From NCBI GenBank assembly GCA_942486035.1, contig CALNXK010000026.1:2064001-2128000 (forward strand): 64,000 nucleotides of DNA, read 5' to 3'. Both the position numbers and the translations under genes were made by a program. Positions 59,501 through 64,000 of this stretch are shown in pieces. This DNA comes from Porites lobata (lineage: Eukaryota; Cnidaria; Anthozoa; Scleractinia; Poritidae). The notes beneath the pieces were generated by a model. The model saw only the letters and a program-made list of their open reading frames with translations, ran no database searches and was not told where the DNA came from. Each line of letters begins with the position of its first letter. Position 1 is the stretch's first letter.

Positions 59501-61621
59501 TGATCACTTACAAGAGCTTTACAACTACATAAATAATTCATAAAGAAAAAAAATGAATGTTTAATGAGCGGTCTTTACATCATTCTGATATAGACACGGC
59601 TAAACTTTACGTCCAATTTTTTAGTTCATTAGGCCATTCCAATAAAATGTTTCGTTTCCCATCGCCCGACCGACCCATTTTTTTTCTAAAAGTAAAAAAT
59701 AATTCCAGATTAACTAGTCAAAGAAGCAAGTACTTTAATTTACCAGCACACGATCTTGTTTTATTAACAACAATTGGTATATTGGTATGATGTGATATCC
59801 TTGTCTTTAATTAATATCGATACTACGTTTTTTAAAGGCTGTTTTGACATATGATAGTCGAAAAGACCAAGTTTTCGAGTTGACTTTGTAATCAGGCTTT
59901 CTCTCTTAGCAGCCGGGCCTTCTCTGAAACCCAGACCCCTTCAAGCATTCATTCTTTTTTTTTTTTGCCCGACCGACTGACCCACCATCACAAGAGACGG
60001 GGCGATAGGAAACGAAACATTTTATTGGATGGCCTTAGAGCGGTGTACAGTTTCATTAAAGTTCAAACTGGGTTTCACAAAGGTGGTCGTAACTAGAGCT
60101 GGACGCTTGGAGAGCTTCGACTGTATGTAGTTAAAAACTAATTAATTAAATAACTTACCCAAGTCAACTTGCACCCATTCTCCAAATTGGTATCCCGCAG
60201 AAGTACACCAGGGATTGAACGAACCTACGCGCATTGGATCGCCGAATTCATTGTGCATAGACGAAACCTGTATGTTCCTTAAGTGAAAATCTTCGCTCTT
60301 TATCAAGGGCTTCATACAATCTAGATTAAAGATAAGCACAATAAAAGAGAAAATCACACCCGGTTCAAGAAGATTTGACCATTAAACCTTGAAGCGGTCG
60401 GTTTGCCGGCATGTAAATTACACAAACAGCCCTGGTTTTGGCGAGCTCAACTGTGGTGACTTTGAAAAAAAAAGTGTTTGTTTTCATGTAGTACACTGAG
60501 TAAACCTCAATGAGGATTTCGTCAAAGATAACTGTTTTAAAGCAATCACTTATGAACGCACTTTTTACAGGTCAGATGTGTTTTAGGTTATTATTTTATT
60601 TAAGCTATGTACTCGTTGATTCTCACCTGTAATACACTCTTCAAGCACTGTTGCAGTAATTTTCACTCTTACTTTTTATTAGATTTTCAGACATGTTTTG
60701 TCTGAACCTTGCAAAAGTAGCCCACTGGTTTACTCTAGAGCTGTGGAAGACTGCTAGTTCAAAACGCTCTTGAGTTAATGACAGCAATCTGTTTTGCAAG
60801 TGTTGTTGGGGTCAAGCTTACCCAATTCCGAAAACTCGTGAAGATCTTAGAATTTGTGATCACCGCAGTCTAGATTCAGTTGAAAACGAAATGCACCTAT
60901 CAGTTATTTCACTGTGACCTACCTGATGATTTAAGAAAGACTCTTTTTATTATAATCCACGAACGAAATGCATTATCTACAAATTACAATAACCAGGATA
61001 AAGTCTGTTTTCTTTTCAACAATACTGATTCGCATAATCAGCAGGCTAACTGCTTATTTCGTTTTTCAAGCATAAGAAAGGCGAAAGAACATCATAATAA
61101 TTAATTATACCATTCAAGTACATCTGTATTTCCTTATCTCTCTCTGTGTATTATTGTATTTCAATCGGTATAACACCATGTATGGAAATGGCAATACTGA
61201 ATAAAGTTGTTGTTGTTTTTGCTGTACTTAACACTTGTTGCTAGGAAACAGTAAAAAAGACTCTAAGAGAAAGAAGAAAGTGATCATAAAAAGTATAAAA
61301 AGCCATGCCGTATTTCTTTAACCCTGCTAACTAGACAAGAAGAAAAAAAACCGTGTACTTATTTCTATGAAAAAGTAAATAGCTTGATAAATCTACACTA
61401 AAAATTGGTTAAACAAGGTTCCTCAGGAGCTGCGAGAACTGGCTTTTGTCACCTGAATCAGGAAGGGATTTATTCTAAATTTTACTCTGGCATTTTCCTC
61501 ATAGGTTTCGTGTTTACTTACATGGTGTGTCCTTCTTGTAGATCGGTATATATACAGGATAACTACGACAAATAAGTGGATGGTAAAAGATCAGCCCAGC
61601 AACGAGCGCAAACAGTTTCAT
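22899..61621 (-). CDS. Secreted or GPI-anchored F5/8C x4 plus Ig x4 surface protein, 26 exons, complete
   Basis: Exons (5' to 3'): 61621-61522, 60320-60159, 58344-58181, 57642-57474, 56158-56105, 55609-55575, 54610-54383, 52733-52601, 47628-47489, 45378-45166, 44450-44285, 43060-42866, 41371-41220, 39565-39424, 37936-37882, 36593-36397, 34214-34143, 32181-32050, 31181-30903, 29308-28970, 27336-27046, 26545-26381, 25442-25305, 24812-24703, 24035-23816, 23068-22899. Every intron is GT-AG and every phase agrees; the sum is 4221 nt (1406 aa plus stop). Order: signal peptide 1-20; F5/8C at about 34-196, 199-348, 349-520 and 522-682; unassigned region about 685-836; Cys-containing module 837-929; Ig-like at about 930-1042, 1043-1139, 1140-1240 and 1241-1350; Thr-rich stalk and hydrophobic tail 1351-1406. 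Discoidin domains commonly bind glycans, lipids or collagen, so an adhesion or recognition role is likely. I do not recognise an orthologue in any model animal. Confidence 0.85.
23816..24812 (-). CDS. Ig-like domain 4 (cysteine-free), exons 24-25
   Basis: Exon 24 (24812-24703) gives RPRLIVKPHAVYLRSFEGES and VNMNVTIKGGVPKPM; exon 25 (24035-23816) gives LDDMEWRKGSQLLTPSRYGR and LIIRNLKESDSGDYTFTVKT. The SDSGDY motif is a textbook Ig F-strand lead-in, but the expected Cys is Phe (DYTF). No cysteine is present in either exon. Join is phase 0. Confidence 0.8.
24255..24357. mobile_element. Short MITE with GACGCGGGCAAA arms
   Basis: TAGGACGCGGGCAAAAAAAT at the left pairs with CTCGTTTTGCCCGCGTAC at the right. 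Located in gene 2 intron 24. Confidence 0.5.
25305..26545 (-). CDS. Ig-like domain 3, exons 22-23
   Basis: Exon 22 (26545-26381) gives DVSDVLEVKIENDKTLVRVD and WYHNGALIERTTEGF; exon 23 (25442-25305) gives KKLKLSRISFETAGTYRVVA and KGKYCQFEKNVEVRVI. The intron falls between the D and E strands. The F-strand motif reads AGTYRVVAKG with Val in place of Cys; the lone Cys is four residues further on. A perfect hairpin MITE begins about 28 nt into the intron after exon 22. Confidence 0.76.
25534..25772. mobile_element. MITE with GGCCCGGTTCCTGAAAG TIRs
   Basis: Perfect inverted termini (GGCCCGGTTCCTGAAAG against CTTTCAGGAACCGGGCC) enclose 200 bp of AT-rich sequence. Located in gene 2 intron 22. Confidence 0.8.
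26136..26352. mobile_element. Nearly perfect hairpin MITE
   Basis: Two arms of about 100 bp (CCTGAGAAAACAGACGACAT left; GAAATTCCATACTGATGACG and complement in the centre) meet at CCCAGATCTGGG. It starts about 28 nt inside the intron after exon 22 of gene 2. Diverged relatives are at 57110-57245 and 58535-58640. Confidence 0.85.
27046..27336 (-). CDS. Ig-like domain 2, exon 21
   Basis: A 291 nt, phase 1-1 exon opening EEPRISLPETFGACAKAP and containing WSVNWYHWHRWYGGWKRS (C-strand, unusually Trp-rich) and TGEWYEVEVRNQFGFAKGVS. The F-strand position normally held by Cys is Glu (GEWYEVEV). A single cysteine lies in the A-strand region, where it has no obvious partner within the domain. Confidence 0.78.
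28261..28930. mobile_element. Two tandem copies of a hairpin-containing element
   Basis: The block ACAAAATTCTCAAATCTGATTG with GGACAGTACGCGCCATCACG occurs at about 28275-28410 and again at 28676-28780. Each copy is followed by the same hairpin (AAACAAATCGGACGCCCGC and complement, about 28529-28645 and 28805-28895). Confidence 0.7.
28970..29308 (-). CDS. Ig-like domain 1 (cysteine-free), exon 20
   Basis: A 339 nt, phase 1-1 exon. It contains YEIAWYKLKDNTVNQW (the Ig C-strand W), a long insert with GRYRAYDKTYFGDYFSASH, and LEIDRLTTVDLGTYKVMVRV, where the usual D-x-G-x-Y-x-C reads DLGTYKV. No cysteine occurs in the exon. A clean acceptor with a pyrimidine-rich tract and the GTGAGG donor support the boundaries. 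Confidence 0.75.
30204..30354. mobile_element. GC-rich palindromic MITE with TAGCCTGCGA ends
   Basis: TAGCCTGCGATCAAGCTCTC is inverted at the right end as GAGAGCTTGCTCGCAGGCTA; arms contain GGGCGAGCGAAGCGA and complement. A strong cruciform or RNA hairpin is expected. Confidence 0.8.
30653..30838. mobile_element. AT-rich hairpin element
   Basis: GTGATATTTGGCATAAATAC at the left pairs with GGTATTTATGCCAAATATCA at the right; inner arms carry GAAATTTCACTCG and complement. It is in the intron before exon 20's upstream neighbour, just downstream of exon 19 of gene 2. Confidence 0.75.
30903..31181 (-). CDS. Cys-containing extracellular module (possibly WSC- or PAN-like), exon 19
   Basis: One exon of 279 nt, phase 1 to 1, about 93 residues: ISDRKWSLSYLGQVPHYEHL, then SCSKLAQFVGYDHFVLRNDQ and CYSSHALPANVYKK. 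The C-x-x-L-A-x-x-x-GY-x-x-F-x-L-x-x-x-x-x-C pattern recalls the module in cnidarian proteins where a Cys precedes a GY-x-x-F-A-L-Q block; a WSC- or PAN-type carbohydrate-binding role is only a suggestion. Only two cysteines are present, fewer than in a full WSC domain. The symmetrical 1-1 phase would let the module be shuffled or skipped as a unit. Confidence 0.65.
31772..32037. mobile_element. MITE with GAGAAAGGTTGTCGG TIRs abutting a splice donor
   Basis: TTTTGAGAAAGGTTGTCGGC and ACGCGACAATCCCGAAAGGT at the left are both mirrored at the right end (about 50-bp arms). The right end is about 12 nt from the donor of gene 2 exon 18. Confidence 0.8.
32050..37936 (-). CDS. Unassigned extracellular region, exons 15-18
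   Basis: Exon 15 (37936-37882, 55 nt) gives VGCGTPDREPWWGNYRYLA; exon 16 (36593-36397) FWVQQAFNNEFNASGYWLLF, a Lys/His-rich stretch and DGTELYRHHVIASKIG; exon 17 (34214-34143, 72 nt) FEAPDRWDPGNPIYGEPVW; exon 18 (32181-32050) IIVQQRIDVAYDGGKPIWKK and GPVASIGVIVTG. The PDR-x-x-W/P-G-N-P pattern occurs in both exon 15 and exon 17, suggesting two related units. These exons were accepted because phases chain perfectly (1-2-1-1-1) between the last F5/8C domain and the next module. I do not recognise the fold; exon 18 could be an Ig-like beta sandwich without cysteines, but that is a guess. Confidence 0.7.
32228..32817. mobile_element. TIR element with a GGGGGTACTCCGGAGTTTAAGTGA end
   Basis: The left end GGGGGGTACTCCGGAGTTTA and the inverted right end GGGGGATACTCCGAATTTCA match over about 50 bp. 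The interior holds C/A-rich AAAATCCATACCCCCA repeats and an (AAT)n microsatellite at 32490-32531. A fragment of the same family lies at about 53460. Confidence 0.7.
33909..34091. mobile_element. MITE with AGGGCCTGTTTACAGGGA-like ends
   Basis: Left GGGCCTGTTTACAGGGAGTT and right CCAAATAAACAAGCCCT are inverted; GGTGAGGTAACCC and its complement pair inside. It ends about 50 nt downstream of the donor of the 72-nt exon 17. Confidence 0.65.
34283..34627. mobile_element. MITE with AGGTACCCCAAGCTCACG TIRs
   Basis: AGGTACCCCAAGCTCACG at the left is perfectly inverted at the right. It begins about 69 nt upstream of the acceptor of exon 17, so that short exon is bracketed by two elements. Confidence 0.75.
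35244..35394. repeat. Inverted repeat AAAAAGGGTGTGAGGAA
   Basis: A 17-bp inverted pair encloses about 115 bp. The surrounding intron 16 (34215-36396) has no other recognised feature beyond the element at 34283-34627 and a hairpin at 36116. Confidence 0.55.
36116..36233. mobile_element. Palindromic MITE
   Basis: TAGCCTGAGCAGCAGGCTCT at the left and CGCCTGCTACACAGGCTA at the right, with CTTGGAAGTAGTGGGTGCAA and complement inside. Confidence 0.7.
36690..37050. repeat. Degenerate AAACAGGGT repeat
   Basis: The motif AAACAGGGTA and variants recurs five or more times on the plus strand. A relative (CTGTTTAAGACC type) lies at 54830-54960. Apparent reading frames over this stretch show no protein signature. 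Confidence 0.45.
38820..39150 (+). repeat. tRNA-derived SINE, partly duplicated in tandem
   Basis: CCAGTAGCTCAGTGGTTGGA (39019 onward) and GGGATCGATTCTCACC form A- and B-box-like segments. The B box plus a tail with GGAATTTTTTCTGAGCTTTC occurs twice, at about 38850-38920 and 39070-39135, so one copy is a 5'-truncated tandem partner. Located in gene 2 intron 14. Confidence 0.5.
39424..43060 (-). CDS. F5/8 type C domain 4, exons 12-14
   Basis: Exon 12 (43060-42866) opens GCNSPLGMESKKIKDSQI, the classical start of a discoidin domain, and contains ATNARLHSNGGWCVKT. Exon 13 (41371-41220) carries EIDLLSEKFIDGFATQGHSS and VVHYSLNGFSWDVVSAEERE. Exon 14 (39565-39424) gives VANKNRRDTVRHYLNPRIRA and MRAEIYGCD. 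Both disulfide cysteines are present. Joining exon 13 directly to exon 14 gives an uninterrupted canonical strand order, so an ORF at 39828-39749 was left out. The GAT-rich low-complexity array starts just upstream of exon 12. Confidence 0.84.
39879..40066. mobile_element. TA-flanked MITE (CAGTCAACTC family), copy 2
   Basis: CAGTCAACTCCTTTTATAGA at the left, GCGCGAGTTGACTA at the right, TA on both sides. Same ends as the element at 18751-18931 but a different interior. Confidence 0.7.
40880..40906. repeat. Poly-C tract
   Basis: A run of C broken only by two A residues, followed by CCTTTTTTT. It is a likely site of assembly or polymerase error. Confidence 0.9.
43082..43520. repeat. GAT minisatellite with higher-order units
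   Basis: GATGATGATG repeats punctuated by GTGAAGGCGATGA and GCGATATTGGTGATGA, which recur about every 60-90 bp. It begins about 20 nt upstream of gene 2 exon 12, so the exon's branch-point region is inside or next to the array. Asp- and His-rich frames here are repeat artefacts. Confidence 0.85.
44285..47628 (-). CDS. F5/8 type C domain 3 (divergent), exons 9-11
   Basis: Exon 9 (47628-47489) gives SLGLWNDKGRVKFSGVTLFQ and PQQIRLVRPGQSL; exon 10 (45378-45166) VRWIEIDMRKVFAVTRIIFL and IHHSIDGRIWSLFGTYNQ; exon 11 (44450-44285) IYARHIHLHQRARPKTSG and CLALDIFGN. The core W-x-E-I-D, V-T-R-I and S-x-D-G-x-x-W positions are kept, but both domain-closing cysteines are missing (the usual YGC reads FGN). 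The exon 10 donor (GTACCA) and exon 11 donor (GTAATT) are non-optimal but required by phase. This is the least canonical copy. Confidence 0.75.
46130..46197 (-). repeat. tRNA-derived SINE head
   Basis: The minus strand contains TTTAGCTCAGCTGGAAGAGC and GAGTTCGAACTCCGG, good A and B boxes. Acceptor and anticodon stems are degraded. Located in gene 2 intron 9. Confidence 0.5.
46383..46412. repeat. (GTT)n microsatellite
   Basis: Eight GTT units. LINE tails of this type also end in (GTT)n (compare about 61206), but no LINE frame is attached here. Confidence 0.7.
46992..47448. mobile_element. Large foldback element with a THAP-like start in its arm
   Basis: Arms of about 200 bp: AATAGACCTTTTTACCGATA at the left is inverted as the right end. 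In the left arm, from ATG at 47126, the frame reads MGKKDPCAVFGCNNDRLF, the signature opening of a THAP zinc finger (C-x-x-x-x-C with a following N-x-x-x-L-F). In the right arm the same start has lost one A and is frameshifted. THAP domains occur in P-element-type transposases, so this is probably a defective derivative of such an element. Confidence 0.65.
47744..47911. mobile_element. MITE with GCTGATTTAGCAACAGAACG TIRs
   Basis: The left end GCTGATTTAGCAACAGAACG and inverted right end GCTGATTTGGCAACAGAACG match over 25 bp. It is in gene 2 intron 8, upstream of exon 9. Confidence 0.75.
50290..51260. repeat. Cluster of GAGCCCGCGAT ... TTGACAGCTGTCAATTG repeats
   Basis: The palindrome TTGACAGCTGTCAATTGA appears at 50468, 50845 (variant), 51017 and 51228, each preceded by a GTCAGCGGAT block (lost at 51017) and GAGCCCGCG further upstream. 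Another copy is at 45585. Units are spaced roughly 170-380 bp. Confidence 0.7.
52006..52083. mobile_element. Short TIR element (GACCCCGTTAA ends)
   Basis: AGCCCCGTTAAGGCGAC at the left is inverted as CACATTAACGGGGTCT at the right, with a TGGTCGTAA-rich interior. Related TGGTCGTAACTAGAGCTGG fragments occur at 59247 and 60085. Confidence 0.5.
52601..56158 (-). CDS. F5/8 type C domain 2, exons 5-8
   Basis: Exon 5 (56158-56105, 54 nt) gives WAMENKQLIQRQKRINI, matching the GMEN-x-x-I opening of the family. Exon 6 (55609-55575, only 35 nt) gives EVKYWQLTPGSA; its acceptor was set at 55609 because the upstream alternative at 55616 breaks the frame to exon 7. Exon 7 (54610-54383) gives ASTRNYGKWGVGSEMKWCVA and a YVSLDGREWKSFG strand. 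Exon 8 (52733-52601) ends RLQLFGCS. The usual N-terminal Cys is absent in this copy, leaving the FGC cysteine without its normal partner. Confidence 0.8.
53880..54087. mobile_element. MITE with TTAAGCAACGAGA arms
   Basis: CTTAAGCAACGAGAACGTTG at the left pairs with GCGCTCTCGTTGCTTAAG at the right; CGACGTCCCGG motifs lie inside each arm. Just 3' on the minus strand of gene 2 exon 7. Confidence 0.65.
54160..54330. repeat. GGATTCC/GGATTCTG short tandem repeat
   Basis: Around twelve imperfect copies of GGATTCCGGATTC or its variants. It lies about 50 nt downstream of the exon 7 donor. Confidence 0.7.
54651..54800. mobile_element. Hairpin MITE
   Basis: AAAGACCTTTGTCACGCGGA at the left is inverted as TCCGCGTGACAAAGGTTG at the right, with TACGGCTAGCCTCG and complement at the centre. 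Confidence 0.75.
55681..55822. mobile_element. MITE with GCCCCATGCAA ends
   Basis: GCCCCATGCAAACGGACGCA at the left and CGTGTTGCATGGGGCG at the right are inverted; TGTTGGCCAACATG-like motifs repeat inside. Confidence 0.6.
57110..57245. mobile_element. Diverged relative of the 26136-26352 hairpin MITE
   Basis: Shares GAAATTCCATACTGATGACT and CCCAGATCTGGGTAGTG with the hairpin in intron 22, but the second arm is deleted. A third relative is at 58535-58640. Confidence 0.6.
57474..60320 (-). CDS. F5/8 type C (discoidin) domain 1, exons 2-4
   Basis: Exon 2 (60320-60159) opens YCMKPLIKSEDFHLRNIQVS and ends FGEWVQVDLG, the hallmark beta strand of discoidin domains. Exon 3 (58344-58181) carries the equivalent of the VTHYSVEFGPDGRLWTVIKD strand. 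Exon 4 (57642-57474) ends ARFFRLKIRAWRGHQCLTLE and then LYGC. The N-terminal Cys and the terminal YGC are both present and would form the usual disulfide. This is the most canonical of the four copies. A MITE fragment family member lies just past the exon 4 donor side (57110-57245). Confidence 0.85.
59632..60034. mobile_element. TIR element with GGCCATTCCAATAAAATGTT ends
   Basis: GGCCATTCCAATAAAATGTT TCG at the left is inverted at the right end over about 40 bp, followed inward by CGCCCGACCGACC. Both ends are flanked by TTA. The 400-bp interior has no transposase. Confidence 0.75.
61120..61220 (+). repeat. Possible LINE 3' tail ending in (GTT)n
   Basis: CACCATGTATGGAAATGGCA is followed by AATAAAGTTGTTGTTG, the usual microsatellite-type 3' end of CR1/L2-like LINEs. 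No convincing reverse-transcriptase frame precedes it. Confidence 0.35.
61522..61621 (-). CDS. F5/8C-Ig gene, exon 1: signal peptide
   Basis: From ATG at 61621-61619 the exon encodes MKLFALVAGLIFYHPLICRS, a basic residue followed by a hydrophobic core and a plausible cleavage site, then a short Tyr/Pro/Lys linker. The GTAAGT donor follows 61522 with one base of the next codon left over. An in-frame ATG also exists at 61711-61709 and would add 30 residues (opening MCARALAPF); the downstream ATG is preferred because it places the hydrophobic core at the extreme N-terminus, as in a normal signal peptide. Confidence 0.75.
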
Positions 61622-62392
61622 GATGGTAGAGAAAAAAAACGATAAGACAAACCATGCTGACGCCAACAGAGAGTCATTCGTAGCAAAGGGTGCGAGCGCG
61701 CGCGCACACATTCGATTCGGTGGTAGTGCCAGTTCGGAGATGTACTGATAGGTCGCCTCGACAAACCCTGTGGGCCAAATATTTAACTTAAGCCGCGGTT
61801 TAACGAATCTTTGAACCTCCAGATCTCTTCTTTGGTGGGTTGTTTTAAGGGTTAGTTGTTTTAGATAAATGCTTTTGTCCTAGAGTCTTCTCTATATGCT
61901 TTCATAAAATTATTCAGACACAATAAATGATGTTTAGATAAAATCGTTGGGCAAATTGAAAATGACTAAGTCGACTTAGAACGCGGTTTTGTTAAACACT
62001 GGCTAAACTATACGTTTAAATATTTGGCCCTGTATTTTCGTATTCCCGTGAGTGTTTGGTCATTCTCGTAGAGACTTTCTTTACAGCACCGCAAGTTAAT
62101 GATCCCCAAATTCGACCGCTGTTAATCCCGGGTATTGTAACAACGGCTGGATAATAGATACAAGGGCTGGTACTGAACACTCTGATCATAAAGTGGATCA
62201 TGGAGCTAGACTGAAGCACCCTTATTATGGAATTGTTTTTGTTGTTAAAAGGTAAATTAAAAGCTATTAAAGGTACAGCAGCAATATTTTACGTCGATAA
62301 CTCGTGACAGTAATAACTGATAAACTTGAGGTCGACGGTGGGTTCATTTCACCCCCTTCTCTCCATCAATGCCCCGTTTTAAGAAGTTGAAA

Positions 62393-62480
62393 CAAGGATG
62401 TGATGTCACAGGGGATCGAACTCGGGACCTCACGTACAGGAGGCCGCGCACCAACTAACTGTGCCACCCTCGCTCCTATT
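62393..62480 (-). repeat. tRNA-derived SINE head
   Basis: The minus strand reads GAGGGTGGCACAGTTAGTTG with a B box GAGTTCGATCCCC about 35 nt later. No intact cloverleaf. It lies upstream of gene 2. Confidence 0.5.
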
Positions 62481-62727
62481 GTTCTCGTTGTTGGTTGTTT
62501 TTCAGGCGCCTGAAAAAAATTGAAGCAAAGACGCCATTTCATGTGAATTATTAAATTACAGACACTTTTTTAGGTTACCAAAGGTTACATTCTTTTTTCT
62601 AATTGTTTGTCTATTGGTCAATTCTTAAATATAAATAAGGGGGAAGAATTAAAACTGGTAGATTTTGTGGGGAAATGCGAAATACACCGATAGACTTTAA
62701 GAAAGGGTAAGGAATTCTGCTGCTTAC

Positions 62728-62843
62728 TTGTGACACTCCTCTTCGTACATGTGTATGTAACAATCGCTAGAATTCTCATACAAGCCCCTCACATCGCGGT
62801 TCACAAACAGATCCAGCTCGGAAATACTCACAAGTTCCCTCAG
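62728..62843 (-). CDS. Doubtful internal exon of a further minus-strand gene
   Basis: The minus strand is open here and reads LRELVSISELDLFVNRDVRG, then LYENSSDCYIHMYEEECH, ending at a GTAAGC donor. A possible acceptor (ACAAG) precedes 62843 with a moderate pyrimidine tract. The residue composition looks coding, but no neighbouring exon was found in the window and the exon cannot be joined in frame to the signal-peptide exon at 61621. It may belong to a gene whose other exons lie beyond 64000, or be fortuitous. Confidence 0.25.
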
Positions 62844-64000
62844 CTTGTCATGTTTTTGGAAAGGATTGAGTGTCAAGGCAAAAGAGCGTTTGTGTAGTCA
62901 CTTTTGTGGAAGGTAGCCTTTTAACGTCAGATTACTAAGGTATTAAAAATAATAGGTTACGGGGGTATTTATTCCCCGTTTACTGTAATCAATATTCGAG
63001 TACACAAATTCACAACTAACTTTTTAAAAAGCTTAAGCAGATTGATAACATAAAGTATTAAAACTGACTTGTATAATTTATCAGACTTGAACATTGTTAC
63101 TTTATTTTAAGCTAATAATTGTGACTCTAGAAGTACTGTCCACATCATTTTAAGTGTAGGCATGGAATTACTTTGATGCTAAAATTTCACAAGAGTTATT
63201 TTTAGAGGTTGTAATTACGGACGGCTAATTGTTTGGACGTGCTCACATTTCAGTCAGTCGTTTGAAACGTCATCAAGTCCACGCGCGACTGCTTCAAAGC
63301 AAACGATGGAGCACTCGAAAATACATTGTAATGGCGACACACCAAAAGAGCATAATATCCCATTTTCTTCTCTTGATAACGCTCAATGAATGTTTGCGAA
63401 CCTCTCCGGAAATCAACTTCCGATTCTAAAAATAACTTGCGTGAAATTCACAAATTCCATGGGATAGACTGGGCGTTTCACTCTCTCCCCCATTATTTTC
63501 TCTTGCTAAAACACAAGATTTCTTTTTATCTCGGGGAATTGTCTACTTTTGACATGGGGTAGTTACCTGCACCAGATGACAAAAGGCAAACAAAAACAAG
63601 AAAAAAAATTTAGCTTAGATTGCATCAAATGGTAAGTACGATATTACTTTTCATTTGTATCTTTATTTCGCTAGGAAGTAAAAAGCAGAACAGAACATAT
63701 TTGCATTTTAACAGATAATAGGCTACATAATTTCATGGATAATAGAAACACCCAGTCTTTCTATTATCCATGATAATTTCACCTCAGCAAACATGTTACT
63801 TTCAGGCATTTTTATTCAAACACAATGATTGCGGACACCATCAGAACCACAGAAGAAGCCCCCAAAGGAGCGGCAATGTGGATGGAACTGTAACTGTCGC
63901 TTAATCTTTTAAGCCCCAATATCCACATACACATTCTCCAGACATGATCTCCATAACAAATTACTCCTAAACGAATGAGTTAAGAGAATTTGATAAAGAG

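Larger units (their letters stand above)
61622..64000. other. Upstream flank of gene 2
   Basis: Contains the presumed promoter and 5' UTR of gene 2 (a CG-rich GCGCGCGCGCAC block at about 61695-61708 and a TATA-like AAATATTTAA at about 61780 on the minus strand), a tRNA-derived SINE, the doubtful exon at 62728-62843 and a hairpin at 63731-63772 (CATGGATAATAGAAA and complement). The rest shows nothing recognisable. Confidence 0.45.

Noticed and set aside
1..64000. CRISPR array, prokaryotic operon or phage region
   Set aside because: No regular spacer-repeat pattern or bacterial-type genes; the coding signal is eukaryotic and spliced.

Overview
This window comes from an animal nuclear genome, most likely a cnidarian and probably a hexacoral (stony coral or relative). 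The evidence is intron-rich genes with GT-AG introns, a protein built from F5/8 type C (discoidin) and Ig-like modules in the style of hexacoral surface proteins, and introns crowded with short palindromic MITE-like elements. The species call is inference. No prokaryotic operon, CRISPR array or rRNA gene was seen.

Two complete multi-exon genes were reconstructed by hand, both on the minus strand in tandem. Gene 1 (21456 down to 2244, 18 coding exons, 1527 nt, 508 aa) is a coiled-coil protein recognised as a homologue of FLACC1 (ALS2CR12, flagellum-associated coiled-coil domain-containing 1). A short conserved PGY-x-L-x-RN block is followed by a long coiled coil and a Ser/Pro/Asn-rich tail. 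An AATAAA signal lies 82 nt past the stop.

Gene 2 (61621 down to 22899, 26 coding exons, 4221 nt, 1406 aa) has a signal peptide, four F5/8C domains, a central region I cannot assign, a short Cys-containing module, four Ig-like domains without the usual cysteine pair, a Thr-rich stalk and a hydrophobic C-terminus that looks like a GPI-anchor signal. I know of no named gene with this architecture. In both genes all exon phases agree and the total length is a multiple of three, which strongly supports the joins. Gene 2 probably displays adhesive or recognition domains on the cell surface. Gene 1 probably belongs to the cilium or flagellum. I see no functional link between them beyond being neighbours.

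Layout: 1-2243 is 3' flank with a degenerate satellite. 2244-21456 is gene 1, whose introns hold a 5'-truncated LINE reverse transcriptase (9927-10838), a palindrome-bounded element with an F-box-like ORF (19946-21066) and several MITEs. 21457-22898 is the intergenic gap. 22899-61621 is gene 2, with hairpin and TIR elements in most introns, including a large foldback element with a THAP-like start (46992-47448). 61622-64000 is upstream flank with a tRNA-derived SINE and one doubtful exon of a further gene. No convincing plus-strand gene was found.
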